Shown here piece by piece: positions 7,013 through 15,053 of a stretch of 64,000 nt of DNA; the first letter of the stretch is position 1, and each line of letters begins with the position of its first letter. The notes beneath the pieces were generated by a model that was given only the letters and a program-made list of their open reading frames with translations, did no database searches and was not told the DNA's origin. This DNA is from Clostridiales bacterium. Lineage in GTDB: Bacteria; Bacillota; Clostridia; Oscillospirales; CAG-272. The DNA lies in contig QALR01000026.1 of the NCBI GenBank assembly GCA_003150035.1, forward strand, positions 124,001-188,000, written 5' to 3'. The translations under genes were made by a program, and so were the position numbers.

Positions 7013-8854
7013 TTACAGCCGCTCGAAATCCGCGGCACCATGCTTGCAGAGCGGACAGACAAAATCCTCCGGCAGCTCGTCGCCCTCATAGACATAGCCG
7101 CAGATTTTGCAGACAAAGCCCTTTTTCTTTTCGGGCGCCGGCTGCTTTTTCGGCTTGACATGGTCAAAATAATACTGATATGTGACGCTTTCCGCATCCG
7201 ACAAAACGGAGGCTTCGGTCACATCTGCAATAAATATCGTATGCGTGCCGCAGTCCACTTTTTCCACCACATGGCCGGAAATAACGGCGTTTGCGTACTT
7301 TCCGACATAGCGCACGCCGTTTGCCGTGCGAAGCGTCGTTTCGCATCCCGCGAACTTGTCGGCGTCCCTGCCGCTTGCAAAGCCGAAATGCTCATATACC
7401 TTCATCGGCGCATCTGTTGTCAAAACGGAAAGATTGAATACACCCGTATTCAGAATCATATCGTGCGTGAGGTTTGCTTTGTTCACCGTGACGGAAATCC
7501 GCTTCGGCGAGTCCGTGACCTGCGCCGCCGTATTGATGATGCAGCCGTTGTCGCGGTCCCCTTCGCGCGCCGTCAGCACAAACAGCCCATAAGAAAGCCG
7601 GAAGAGCGCATTCGCATCCACATGACCCGCAGCAGGCACGGTATGAACCGGCGCTTTCGGCATCGAATCCGCAATCGCTTGCGCAAGAGCAAGAAGGTCT
7701 TCATAATCCTTGTCCTTCACGGAAGAGCGAAGGCTTACCTTGTTTTCTAAAAACGTCATGCTTTTGCACTTTTCCAGCGCCGCGCGCATAAGACCGCCGC
7801 TTGTCGGCGCCCAGGAGCCGTTTTCGATGATGCCGACCGTGCGGTTCTGGATGTTGTGTGCCGCAAGGTCGCTTATCAGCGCTTCCATCGTAACAAAAAT
7901 ACCCGCGTTATAGGTCGTGGAGGCAAACACAAGATGGCTCCATTTGAAAGCCGCCGCAATGATTTCCGAGGCCGGGGTCACAGAAACATCGTACACCGCT
8001 GTTTTGACGCCAAGCTCGCGCAGACGCAAGGCAAGGATATCCGCCGCATTCGCCGTATTGCCGTAAACGGAGGCATAAGCGATGACAACACCCTTCTCCT
8101 CCGGTTCGTAACGGCTCCATTTGTCATATTTTTCAATGAAATCACCGAGATTTTTCCGCCAGACGAAGCCATGCAGCGGACAAACCATCTCGATATCGAG
8201 CCCCGCCGCCTTTTTTAGCAGCGCCTGGACCTGCGTGCCGTACTTGCCGACGATGTTCGTATAGTAGCGTCTTGCCTCGTCCAGATAATCGCGCATAAAA
8301 TCCACCTCGTCGGCGAACAGCGCCCCGTTCAGCGCCCCGAATGTACCGAATGCATCCGCGGAAAACAGAATCTTATCCGTCGCATCATAGCTCACCATAA
8401 CCTCCGGCCAATGGACCATCGGCGCCATCACAAAGGCAAGCGTATGACGCCCTGACGAAAACGTATCGCCCTCTCCGACAAGATAGGCCCTTGAATCGAT
8501 GTCGAAATCGAAAAACTGGCGGATCATCGCCGCGATTTTTGCATTGCAGATGATCCTGACCTCAGGATAGCGCATCACAAGCTCGCGCAGAGAGGCGGAA
8601 TGGTCCGGCTCCATGTGGTGCACCACCACATAATCCAGCTTACGTCCTGCAAGCAGATGCTCGATGTTTTCGAAAAATACCTTTTCCACCGCGTGGTCTA
8701 CCGTGTCAAAAAGCACCGTTTTTTCATCCAAAAGAAGATAAGAATTATAGGAAACGCCGTCCGGTACGGAATATACGCCCTCGAATAGGGCAAGTCTACG
8801 GTCATTGCCGCCGACCCAATAGAGATCGTCCTTTACTTTTCTGTAGCAATACAT
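7013..8854 (-). CDS. Flavo-diiron protein with flavin-reductase-like and rubredoxin domains
   Basis: 613 aa from the ATG at 8854 (AAAGGA upstream; the upstream extension lacks a ribosome site). Order of domains: metallo-beta-lactamase-like diiron domain (about 1-250, H-x-E-x-D-H in VVHHMEPDHSASL); flavodoxin (about 250-395, VIAYASVYGNTANAADILA); flavin-reductase-like FMN domain (about 420-570); C-terminal rubredoxin (CKICGYVYEG...CPLCKHG). Family members reduce O2 to water or NO to N2O. Here the electron chain appears built into one polypeptide, which suits oxygen or NO defence in an anaerobe. Cytoplasmic. Stand-alone, 37 nt downstream of a GNAT gene. Confidence 0.93.
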   Translation of the reverse strand: MYCYRKVKDDLYWVGGNDRRLALFEGVYSVPDGVSYNSYLLLDEKTVLFDTVDHAVEKVFFENIEHLLAGRKLDYVVVHHMEPDHSASLRELVMRYPEVRIICNAKIAAMIRQFFDFDIDSRAYLVGEGDTFSSGRHTLAFVMAPMVHWPEVMVSYDATDKILFSADAFGTFGALNGALFADEVDFMRDYLDEARRYYTNIVGKYGTQVQALLKKAAGLDIEMVCPLHGFVWRKNLGDFIEKYDKWSRYEPEEKGVVIAYASVYGNTANAADILALRLRELGVKTAVYDVSVTPASEIIAAAFKWSHLVFASTTYNAGIFVTMEALISDLAAHNIQNRTVGIIENGSWAPTSGGLMRAALEKCKSMTFLENKVSLRSSVKDKDYEDLLALAQAIADSMPKAPVHTVPAAGHVDANALFRLSYGLFVLTAREGDRDNGCIINTAAQVTDSPKRISVTVNKANLTHDMILNTGVFNLSVLTTDAPMKVYEHFGFASGRDADKFAGCETTLRTANGVRYVGKYANAVISGHVVEKVDCGTHTIFIADVTEASVLSDAESVTYQYYFDHVKPKKQPAPEKKKGFVCKICGYVYEGDELPEDFVCPLCKHGAADFERL

Positions 8855-8891
8855 AGTAAAATCCTTTCTTTTGATGGTTTGTCCGCCGCGT

Positions 8892-9302
8892 TTAAAGTTT
8901 TTTTCGGAAAACCCATTCCTCCGCAGCCTGCTCCGGCGGAAAAAATCCCCCGCAGCGCTCATATCCTAGCTTTTCATAGAACCGCCATGCTGTCTCGTCC
9001 TCCCGGGCGGAGGTCAAAGCATAACGATAAGAGAGCGCGCGCATTTTCCGCTCCCATTCCGACACGCAAAGCCGTCCGATCCCGCGTCCGCGATAGGCGG
9101 CGTCGATATATAAAAATTCAAGAAACGGATGCTCTCCCCAAAGAATCACAAACCGAAGAACCCCGACGATTGTTCCGTCCACCTCCGCGAGCCAGACCAG
9201 TCCATCCCGCATGCGGTGCGTCAGAACATCCGGCGCAATGTGCGTATCGTATCGTAAAATCTCTGCCACATCCATCATTTTTGCCTCTCGCAGGGTTTCC
9301 AT
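8892..9302 (-). CDS. GNAT-family N-acetyltransferase
   Basis: 136 aa, the full length of a single GNAT domain. The acetyl-CoA loop is visible as YIDAAYRGRGIGRLCVSEWE (R-G-x-G-I-G), and the C-terminal WRFYEKLGYERCGGF is the usual beta-6/7 segment. Substrate cannot be told. It precedes the flavo-diiron gene by 37 nt on the same strand, so they may share a transcript. The divergent promoter for the MmcQ gene lies about 140 nt to its right. Confidence 0.85.
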   Translation of the reverse strand: METLREAKMMDVAEILRYDTHIAPDVLTHRMRDGLVWLAEVDGTIVGVLRFVILWGEHPFLEFLYIDAAYRGRGIGRLCVSEWERKMRALSYRYALTSAREDETAWRFYEKLGYERCGGFFPPEQAAEEWVFRKKL

Positions 9303-9440
9303 ACAGGATAGCTCCTTATCTTTTCCGCGCGGACATATTCTTCCTTTTCATTGTAACCGGTTTTCGTCTAAATGTCAAGAAAAAGCGGGGATTCTTCCTT
9401 GTCCGAGACAGGACACAGAGCAAACGGACCGTGAACTCCC

Positions 9441-9468
9441 TTGACTTTCAATGGCAGCATGATATAAT
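9441..9468 (+). promoter_or_regulatory. Sigma-A promoter of the MmcQ/YjbR gene
   Basis: TTGACT, 16-nt spacer, TATAAT, about 30 nt upstream of the ATG at 9500. Confidence 0.8.
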
Positions 9469-9499
9469 AGGGGAGAAAACAGAAAAGAAGGTGGCTTAA

Positions 9500-10204
9500 A
9501 TGGATTCCCTCATGGAACCAATTTTCCGACGCCGAACAGTGAATTTTGATAAGCTCTCAGCATACGGCTTTGAAAAAGGGGCAGATGGCTATCATTATCT
9601 TCTTCCCCTTGCCGACGGACAAATGGAACTGCTAGTCCAGATAGACGAAGCAGGTGAGATTTCCACTCAGGTGCGGGATAAAGACACCGGCGAGCCATAC
9701 ACGCTCTTTCTCGCAAAAAATGCTGTGGGCAGCTTTGTCGGCGCCGTGCGTTCGGAATACGAAAGAATCCTCTCGGACATTGCAGAAACATGCTTTGAAA
9801 AAGAAGTATTTCACAGCGCCGCCGCCAAACATGTCATCGCTTATATCCGAAACACCTACGGCGACGCACCGGAATTTTTGTGGAAAAAATTTCCCGACAA
9901 TGCGGTTTTCCGCAGAAAGGACAGCCGCAAATGGTACGGGGCTTTGCTTGCCGTCCCCAAAGCAAAGCTATCCATTCCCGGGGAGGGAATCGCGGAAATT
10001 CTCAATCTGAAGGCGGAGCCGGCGGAAATTGAGGTTCTCGTGGACGGCTGCAGCTATTATCCCGGCTATCACATGAACAAAAAGCATTGGTTTACCGTTC
10101 TGCTGGACGGCTCCGTTCCGAGAGAGGAACTGCAGCGGCGGATCGACGAAAGCTACCGGCTGAGTGAGAAATCATCCCCAAATTCAAAAGCATGCGCTCG
10201 ATAA
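9500..10204 (+). CDS. MmcQ/YjbR family protein
   Basis: 234 aa. The C-terminal half carries the family pattern: HVIAYIRNTYGDAPEFLW...FRRKDSRKWYGALLAVPK...LNLKAEPAEIEVLV...PGYHMNKKHWFTVLLDGSVP. The N-terminal ~100 residues are an extra beta-rich domain (YHYLLPLADGQMELLVQIDE) as in longer members. The YjbR fold resembles MmcQ-type DNA-binding proteins, but biochemical role is unproven. Its own promoter lies at 9441, with AAGGTGG before the ATG. Monocistronic: the stop codon is inside a terminator hairpin. Confidence 0.85.
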   Translation: MDSLMEPIFRRRTVNFDKLSAYGFEKGADGYHYLLPLADGQMELLVQIDEAGEISTQVRDKDTGEPYTLFLAKNAVGSFVGAVRSEYERILSDIAETCFEKEVFHSAAAKHVIAYIRNTYGDAPEFLWKKFPDNAVFRRKDSRKWYGALLAVPKAKLSIPGEGIAEILNLKAEPAEIEVLVDGCSYYPGYHMNKKHWFTVLLDGSVPREELQRRIDESYRLSEKSSPNSKACAR

Positions 10205-10218
10205 AAGAGCGCATGCTT
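10188..10218. terminator. Terminator hairpin shared by convergent genes
   Basis: 12-bp stem aagcatgcgctc/gagcgcatgctt around a 7-nt loop. It overlaps the MmcQ stop codon and lies 24 nt before the 3' end of the convergent DUF362 gene. Confidence 0.75.
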
Positions 10219-10241
10219 CTTGCTTGTCGGCCAAATATCCA

Positions 10242-11330
10242 TCACCGAATGGTCTGGAGCTCATATTCCTGTGTGCCAAGTCCATATTTCTCCAGCTTTT
10301 CAAGCTGAATGAACGGATTTTTTCCATGAAGCTGCTCAAAGAGATGTCCATGTCCGGAAAGCTGCATGCCAGACGGGATTCCCGCCGGAATCAAGTCCTC
10401 GATTTTGATGGCGTCGATAGAGGCTCGCTCCACAGCGACAATGTCCTCGCCTGCCATAATACCGATATCCGGCACCAAAGAGGGCGTCGTCATGCCCCAA
10501 CAGTCACAGAGCGCCGTAATCTGCGTCAAAACGTTGATAAAATAGGTATTTCCCGGCGCAAATGTATCGAGCACCGTTTTCGTACAGATTGCCATTCCTT
10601 CCTGAAAATCGGTATAGTCATGGCTGTCGAGCGTGACAGCACCCGTCGGACATACCTTGACGCAATGCTGACACATCGTGCAGTTGTGATATTTGACTCT
10701 GTAGGCGCCGTCCTCGTCGAATCGGTTGGCGTCATGGTTGCACGCCTCGATGCATTTTTTGCAGTGGACGCATTTTTCTCTGCTCCAAACAAGACCGCCC
10801 TCCAGCGCATGGATCTCGTGGCGCGTGCGGTCGGTGACGCAGCCCATCGCAATATTTTTACAGGCGCCGCCGAAGCCGCAGGCCCCATGTCCCTTAACGT
10901 GGGAAAAGTCGATAAGAAAATCCGCGTCATGGATGAGGCCCGCAACGTCGATATGACGAAGCTTCTTATAGTCCACTTCTTTGGTATAAAAATACTTGCC
11001 GAAATAGCCGCAGTCATCAAGCACCGGACATCCGAGCGTTGCTTCTGTATACCCGCGGCGCTCGGGATGACGGCGGTATACGTAATGGTCGGTAATAAAA
11101 CATTCTCCGCCGCTTTTATGGATAAAATCCACAAGCTTCATAACAAACACAGGCGGGATGGTCGAATAGGTCACGCCTGACCCGACGTGCATTTTCACCG
11201 CGACCGTTTTCCCCTCGACTTTTTCTGCAAGACCGGATTTCTCAAGCAGACGCGAAAACTTTTCCGGAAGCGTCTGAGACGCCTCATACCGTGAATACGC
11301 CATCGGCGCAAATAAAATTTTCCCAGCCAT
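10242..11330 (-). CDS. DUF362 family 4Fe-4S protein
   Basis: 362 aa from the ATG at 11330, which has AAGGAG 6 nt upstream; the 47-codon upstream extension has no ribosome site. N-terminal two thirds are the DUF362 domain (AVKMHVGSGVTYSTIPP; HVKGHGACGFGGACKNIAMG). Two ferredoxin clusters follow: CVHCKKCIEACN and CTMCQHCVKVCP, each giving four cysteines for a 4Fe-4S centre. Members are thought to be iron-sulfur flavin/redox proteins of unclear substrate. The C-terminal part names further conserved strands (VPDIGIMAGEDIVAVERAS). Monocistronic, 138 nt downstream of the SGNH gene. Confidence 0.9.
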   Translation of the reverse strand: MAGKILFAPMAYSRYEASQTLPEKFSRLLEKSGLAEKVEGKTVAVKMHVGSGVTYSTIPPVFVMKLVDFIHKSGGECFITDHYVYRRHPERRGYTEATLGCPVLDDCGYFGKYFYTKEVDYKKLRHIDVAGLIHDADFLIDFSHVKGHGACGFGGACKNIAMGCVTDRTRHEIHALEGGLVWSREKCVHCKKCIEACNHDANRFDEDGAYRVKYHNCTMCQHCVKVCPTGAVTLDSHDYTDFQEGMAICTKTVLDTFAPGNTYFINVLTQITALCDCWGMTTPSLVPDIGIMAGEDIVAVERASIDAIKIEDLIPAGIPSGMQLSGHGHLFEQLHGKNPFIQLEKLEKYGLGTQEYELQTIR

Positions 11331-11467
11331 TTTTTCTCCTTCCGCCGCATAAGCACGGCCCTCCGTCATTTTTCCGGCGTCATCCGACGCCAAGGAGGAA
11401 GATACAATCTTCCTATATGCCAAACCGCTGTATGACGCACTGAAAGTATTTGCCCGTGAGAACCCGC

Positions 11468-12535
11468 TCAAGGCTCCCCGAAAATCTCTTCCATGACCGT
11501 ACCGAACGCTTCCGCCATGCGGAAAATGCCAAGATCGTTCGGATGACAGCCGTCCACCGTGCAGCCGTCGGCGACAAAAGTACGGTATTCCCGTGCACCG
11601 TCCACGAAATACACATGCGTATCCCCCTCTGCCACCGCCCGCTCATAGCTTGCGGCAATGATATCGCGGCGTGCGCCGCCGTCCTCGCGGGAATAGTCGA
11701 AATTCGGCCGCGACGCCATCACAATCGGAAGCTCGGGATGCGTCGCGCGCACCGCACGGTACCCCGCGTAATGCGTCGCCGCAAGATGCGCCGCATCCGG
11801 CGCGTTGTAGTCATAATCATAAACAAAAGCGCTCATGTCCAGCCCCGCAATATAGGCCATCATCGAGGACTCGCCCTTCGCGTTGCCGGAAAAGCCGAGA
11901 TTGACGTAATCGAAGCCGAAGCGTCTCGAGAGCCTGCCGATATAGTCGTTACCGGGCGTGGAAGCACAGGCGCCTTCTGTAATGGAGGAACCGTAAAATA
12001 CGACGGGCTTGCGGATGCGGTAGCCGTCCCAAGCCCGCAGCGCCGCTCCCCTTTCTAGCCCGACGGCAAGCGAAGTAATCCCGCAGTAAAGCGGAAAATG
12101 AATGACAAGCTCCCGCATTTTCTTCGTCGGAAAAGACAGGATCGAATCATAGCCCTCCTTTTTTTTCGGATCGGGCATGAACGTGCCATAGTAGGCAGTT
12201 TTTCCCGCCTCGCGCACATAGAGGTCAAAGCCGCCCGAGCCGGCAAGCGCCATATGCGGCATCAGCCAAAGCCCCGGCCGCCGGCAGGAGATCGCAACAA
12301 AATCCGAATCGGTCGCAAAGCATACCCGGCCGCCCGCCGTATAAGCGGAAAGCTCGCGCACACCGTCCGAAACACATTTCGCCGCCGGCTCCGGCATCCT
12401 GCGGTAGCATCCGTTTTCATAAAACACGCCGTATAGCGAAAACGGCGCCTCATTCGGCGAAAAAAAGACAATGTCATCCCTGCCGAAAGAGGCAGACACC
12501 TGTAAATTTCCGTCGAGCTTTGCGATATCCGTCAT
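11468..12535 (-). CDS. SGNH/GDSL-type hydrolase with N-terminal beta-sandwich domain
   Basis: 355 aa from the ATG at 12535 (GGAG upstream). The first ~170 residues are a beta-rich domain (DLYVREAGKTAYYGTFMPDP). The catalytic domain follows: block I GSSITEG (Ser nucleophile), block II NLGFSGNAKGE (Gly), block III region with Asn-rich DYDYNAPDA, block V DGCHPNDLG (Asp and His). This is the typical two-domain carbohydrate-esterase-like architecture of bacterial SGNH_hydro_3 proteins. No signal peptide, so probably cytoplasmic. Likely deacylates a sugar or small ester, but substrate is inferred only. Divergent from the AlaX gene. Confidence 0.88.
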   Translation of the reverse strand: MTDIAKLDGNLQVSASFGRDDIVFFSPNEAPFSLYGVFYENGCYRRMPEPAAKCVSDGVRELSAYTAGGRVCFATDSDFVAISCRRPGLWLMPHMALAGSGGFDLYVREAGKTAYYGTFMPDPKKKEGYDSILSFPTKKMRELVIHFPLYCGITSLAVGLERGAALRAWDGYRIRKPVVFYGSSITEGACASTPGNDYIGRLSRRFGFDYVNLGFSGNAKGESSMMAYIAGLDMSAFVYDYDYNAPDAAHLAATHYAGYRAVRATHPELPIVMASRPNFDYSREDGGARRDIIAASYERAVAEGDTHVYFVDGAREYRTFVADGCTVDGCHPNDLGIFRMAEAFGTVMEEIFGEP

Positions 12536-12614
12536 ACCGATTCTCCGTTTTGCCTTATCAAAATTATGTTTCGCTTTTATTTTACCCTTGCCGTCCGGTT
12601 TTGTCAAGGCTCTG

Positions 12615-12643
12615 TTGCATTGCGGGGGTTCGTGTGCTACAAT
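12615..12643 (+). promoter_or_regulatory. Promoter of the AlaX-type gene
   Basis: TTGCAT, 17-nt spacer, TACAAT, 84 nt upstream of the start at 12727. Confidence 0.65.
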
Positions 12644-12726
12644 AAGATGGTAAATACAAAAAATGATGCTGCCGCTCTCGGATAAAAGGAGCTTCCGGCA
12701 AGATGCGGACGGCGCGGGGAGGAACC

Positions 12727-13908
12727 ATGATGACAACGGAAAAATTATATGAAACGGACGGAATGCTCTCCCGGTTTTCCGCCCATGTACTCTCCTGCAA
12801 GCCGCATGAAAGCGGATATGCCGTCATTCTCGACCGCACCGCCTTCTTCCCGGAGGGCGGCGGACAGAGCGCGGACACCGGAACGATAGGCGGCGCCCGT
12901 GTGCTCGATGTACAAATCCAAAACGGAGAAATCCTTCATTTCACGAATGCTCCCGTTTCGGGGGAGGTCCCCTGCGCACTCGATTTTGACGTGCGCTTTC
13001 GCAAAATGCAGAATCACCTTGGCGAGCATCTGCTCTGCGGCGCAATCCATCGGCTTTACGGCTTTGACAACGTCGGCTTTCATCTCGGCGCGGACTACAT
13101 GACCTTTGACATCGACGGAGCTCTCACACCGGAGCAAATCGCAGAGGTGGAAAAGGAGGCGAACCGCGCCGTCTTTGAGGATGTGCCGGTACGGTGCTGG
13201 TACCCGAAAAAAGACGAGCTTTCGGAGCTCGATTACCGCGCAAAATCGGAAAAGCTAGGCGCGGCGGGAGCAGTCCGAATTGTGGAGGCTGCGGGCTTCG
13301 ATCGCTGCGCCTGCTGCGCGCCGCACCTTGACCGCACGGGAAGGGTCGGGTGCATCAAGATAACGGATGCTGTGAAATACAAGGGCGGCATGCGGTTCCA
13401 CGCGCTGTGCGGCTCCGACGCCCTTGCGGACTACGGCAAGAAACAGGATACGCTAGGGGCCCTCTCCCGTCTGCTGTCCGCAAAAGAGGATAGCATCACC
13501 GAAGCGGTCGAAGCAAGACTTGCCGAGCTTGTCCGCGCCAAGCAGACCGTGGGCACCTACCGGCGCGCACTTGTCGAGGCGAGGCTTGCGGCGCTGTCCT
13601 ATACCGAGGGCAGCATCTGTCTTTTTGAGCCGCTGCTTGACACGAACGGACTGCGTGAGCTTGCCGCGGGCGGAGCACGGAAGGTCGCCGGCATTTTCGC
13701 CGCCTTCTCCGGCACGGAGGAGACCGGCTACGATTTTGTCTGCGCGTCGGAGCGCCTCCCGCTCGGACAGGTGAAAGAGGCTATCTCGGTGGCGCTTGAC
13801 GCAAGATGCGGCGGCTCCGACAAAATGCTTTTCGGTCACACGAGCGCCGGAGAAGCCGCCATCCGGCAGTTTTTTGACGAATTTCCCCGAATTTCAACCC
13901 ACGGTTGA
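12727..13908 (+). CDS. Alanyl-tRNA editing protein (AlaX-L type, with DHHA1-like C-terminus)
   Basis: 393 aa from the ATG at 12727 (GGGGAGGAACC before it; an in-frame ATG 24 nt earlier covers the ribosome site). The editing domain shows the second-shell pattern RTAFFPEGGGQSADTG, zinc motif HLGEH (about residues 97-101) and later C-A-C-C-A-P-H (about 196-202), as in the AlaRS editing module. The C-terminal ~150 residues resemble a DHHA1 domain (KVAGIFAAFSG; GGSDKMLFGHTS). The protein hydrolyses mischarged Ser- or Gly-tRNA-Ala in trans. Cytoplasmic. It stands alone, with its own promoter. Confidence 0.92.
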   Translation: MMTTEKLYETDGMLSRFSAHVLSCKPHESGYAVILDRTAFFPEGGGQSADTGTIGGARVLDVQIQNGEILHFTNAPVSGEVPCALDFDVRFRKMQNHLGEHLLCGAIHRLYGFDNVGFHLGADYMTFDIDGALTPEQIAEVEKEANRAVFEDVPVRCWYPKKDELSELDYRAKSEKLGAAGAVRIVEAAGFDRCACCAPHLDRTGRVGCIKITDAVKYKGGMRFHALCGSDALADYGKKQDTLGALSRLLSAKEDSITEAVEARLAELVRAKQTVGTYRRALVEARLAALSYTEGSICLFEPLLDTNGLRELAAGGARKVAGIFAAFSGTEETGYDFVCASERLPLGQVKEAISVALDARCGGSDKMLFGHTSAGEAAIRQFFDEFPRISTHG

Positions 13909-13939
13909 GTAATTTTGTGCATATTCAACCAATTTGTTA

Positions 13940-13968
13940 TTGATATTTTGACAAAAATACCGCATAAT
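13940..13968 (+). promoter_or_regulatory. Promoter of the repeat-tailed XRE gene
   Basis: TTGATA, 17-nt spacer, CATAAT; about 87 nt upstream of the ATG. An overlapping TTGACA at 13948 lacks a well-spaced -10. Confidence 0.5.
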
Positions 13969-14054
13969 AAGAACAGGACGAGACGGAGACTGCGTGTCCG
14001 CGGCCGCGGGATTTCCCTTTCGACTTCAACTTTACACGAGAAAGGAACAAAAGT

Positions 14055-14924
14055 ATGAATCAGGACATAAACTACGGCGCCATTCTCTCGGCGTCCATCG
14101 CCGAACTGCGGAAATCCGCCGGCATGACACAGGACGCCCTTGCGGAAAAGCTCGGCGTCACCTTTCAGGCAGTATCCAAATGGGAAAACGGACTCGCTAT
14201 GCCCGACATCACGTTCCTGCCCCGTCTTTCTGAAATCTTCGGCGTCACCGTCGACTCTCTGTTCGGACTTGCGGCGCGGCAAAGCCCCAAAACGGAAAAC
14301 ATTCCCTCAAAGGTCCGCGTCCTCGACTGGGACGACGACGGCGTGCTGCGCGCGGTTCTCTTTGTCGGGAACCGGATTACGGATAGGCAGGAGCTGACGG
14401 AAACAAAATTCAAATTCACCTTCGAATATGACGGGACGGTGCGCGACGTCATCTCCGACTTCTCCGTTTCCTGCGGGGATGTCGAGGGAGACGTGACAAC
14501 AGAGACAGGCAATATCAGCTGCAGCGACATCGACGGGGATGCCACCACAGCATCCGGCAACATCAACTGCAGCGATATCGGCGGGGATGCCACCACAGCA
14601 TCCGGAAGCATCAACTGCAGCGACATCGACGGGGATGCCACCACAGCATCCGGCAGCATTAGCTGCGGCGATATCGACGGGGATGCCACCACAGCATCCG
14701 GCAGCATCAGCTGCGGCGACATCGGCGGGGATGCCGCTACAGTGGGAGGCAGCATCATATGCGGCGATATCGGCGGGGATGCCACCATCGGCGACTGCAA
14801 AGGCGACGCCAAAATCTCCTGCGCAGATGTCGGCGGGGATGTCATCATCAAAGGAGACGGCTCCGTTACCGTAACCGGGGATATCGAGGGGAACGTCACG
14901 GCGACCACCGTAATCCGGGAATAA
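14055..14924 (+). CDS. XRE-family regulator with C-terminal 16-residue repeat domain
   Basis: 289 aa. An N-terminal HTH (about residues 10-65: MTQDALAEKLGVTFQAVSKW, then PDITFLPRLSEIFGVTVDSLF) is the common Firmicute XRE type. A short linker domain leads to eight or nine copies of a 16-residue unit, consensus I-x-C-x-D-I-x-G-D-A-T-T-A-S-G-x (about residues 137-280), which should coil into a parallel beta-helix resembling bactofilin or pentapeptide-type solenoids. No transmembrane helix. The repeat may mediate polymerisation or ligand sensing; this is inferred. AAAGGA precedes the ATG. The repeat is also a tandem DNA repeat, so copy number may vary. DNA just after the stop has been disturbed by an insertion (see the repeats at 14937 and 16845). 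Confidence 0.85.
   Translation: MNQDINYGAILSASIAELRKSAGMTQDALAEKLGVTFQAVSKWENGLAMPDITFLPRLSEIFGVTVDSLFGLAARQSPKTENIPSKVRVLDWDDDGVLRAVLFVGNRITDRQELTETKFKFTFEYDGTVRDVISDFSVSCGDVEGDVTTETGNISCSDIDGDATTASGNINCSDIGGDATTASGSINCSDIDGDATTASGSISCGDIDGDATTASGSISCGDIGGDAATVGGSIICGDIGGDATIGDCKGDAKISCADVGGDVIIKGDGSVTVTGDIEGNVTATTVIRE
14514..14753 (+). repeat. 48-bp in-frame tandem repeat (about five close units)
   Basis: Period 48 nt, encoding the 16-residue beta-helix unit. Shared strings such as ggggatgccaccacagcatc recur with few changes; flanking units are more diverged. Being in frame, gain or loss of units keeps the gene intact. Confidence 0.85.
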
Positions 14925-14936
14925 CACATCTCATAG

Positions 14937-14960
14937 AAATCGTGAAAAGGGGAGCGACAA
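14937..14960 (+). repeat. 24-bp direct repeat, left copy
   Basis: Contains tgaaaaggggagcg. It matches 22 of 24 bases with 16845-16868. The pair brackets the AT-rich ABC transporter gene. In the right copy these bases form the left arm of a terminator, whereas here the right arm is missing, suggesting the XRE terminator was split by an insertion. Confidence 0.7.
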
Positions 14961-15008
14961 AAATGATAAGCCATGCTATATAGTAAGATGTAGCATGGCT
15001 TATCATTT
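14961..15008. terminator. Strong hairpin between XRE and ABC genes
   Basis: 18-bp perfect stem (14961-14978 with 14991-15008) with a 12-nt loop and A- and T-rich ends. It lies directly inside the left direct repeat, so it may be part of the inserted segment. It could act as a terminator or as an end structure. Confidence 0.6.
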
Positions 15009-15053
15009 CCTTTATGAAACGACGCGCAGCCGAAAAATACCAAGGAGGGTTAG

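Noticed and set aside
5514..7091. A 525-residue plus-strand frame opposite the SPFH gene
   Set aside because: It has no ribosome site or protein-like composition (Arg/His-rich) and is a mirror of the GC-skewed codons of the SPFH gene.
11455..11485. Match of about 12 bases (acccgctcaagg) with 24281 region
   Set aside because: Both lie in or next to coding sequence with no flanking symmetry; explained by chance.
14500..14760. Regular repeats resembling a CRISPR array
   Set aside because: Units are 48 nt with no unique spacers, in frame, and encode a beta-helix repeat.
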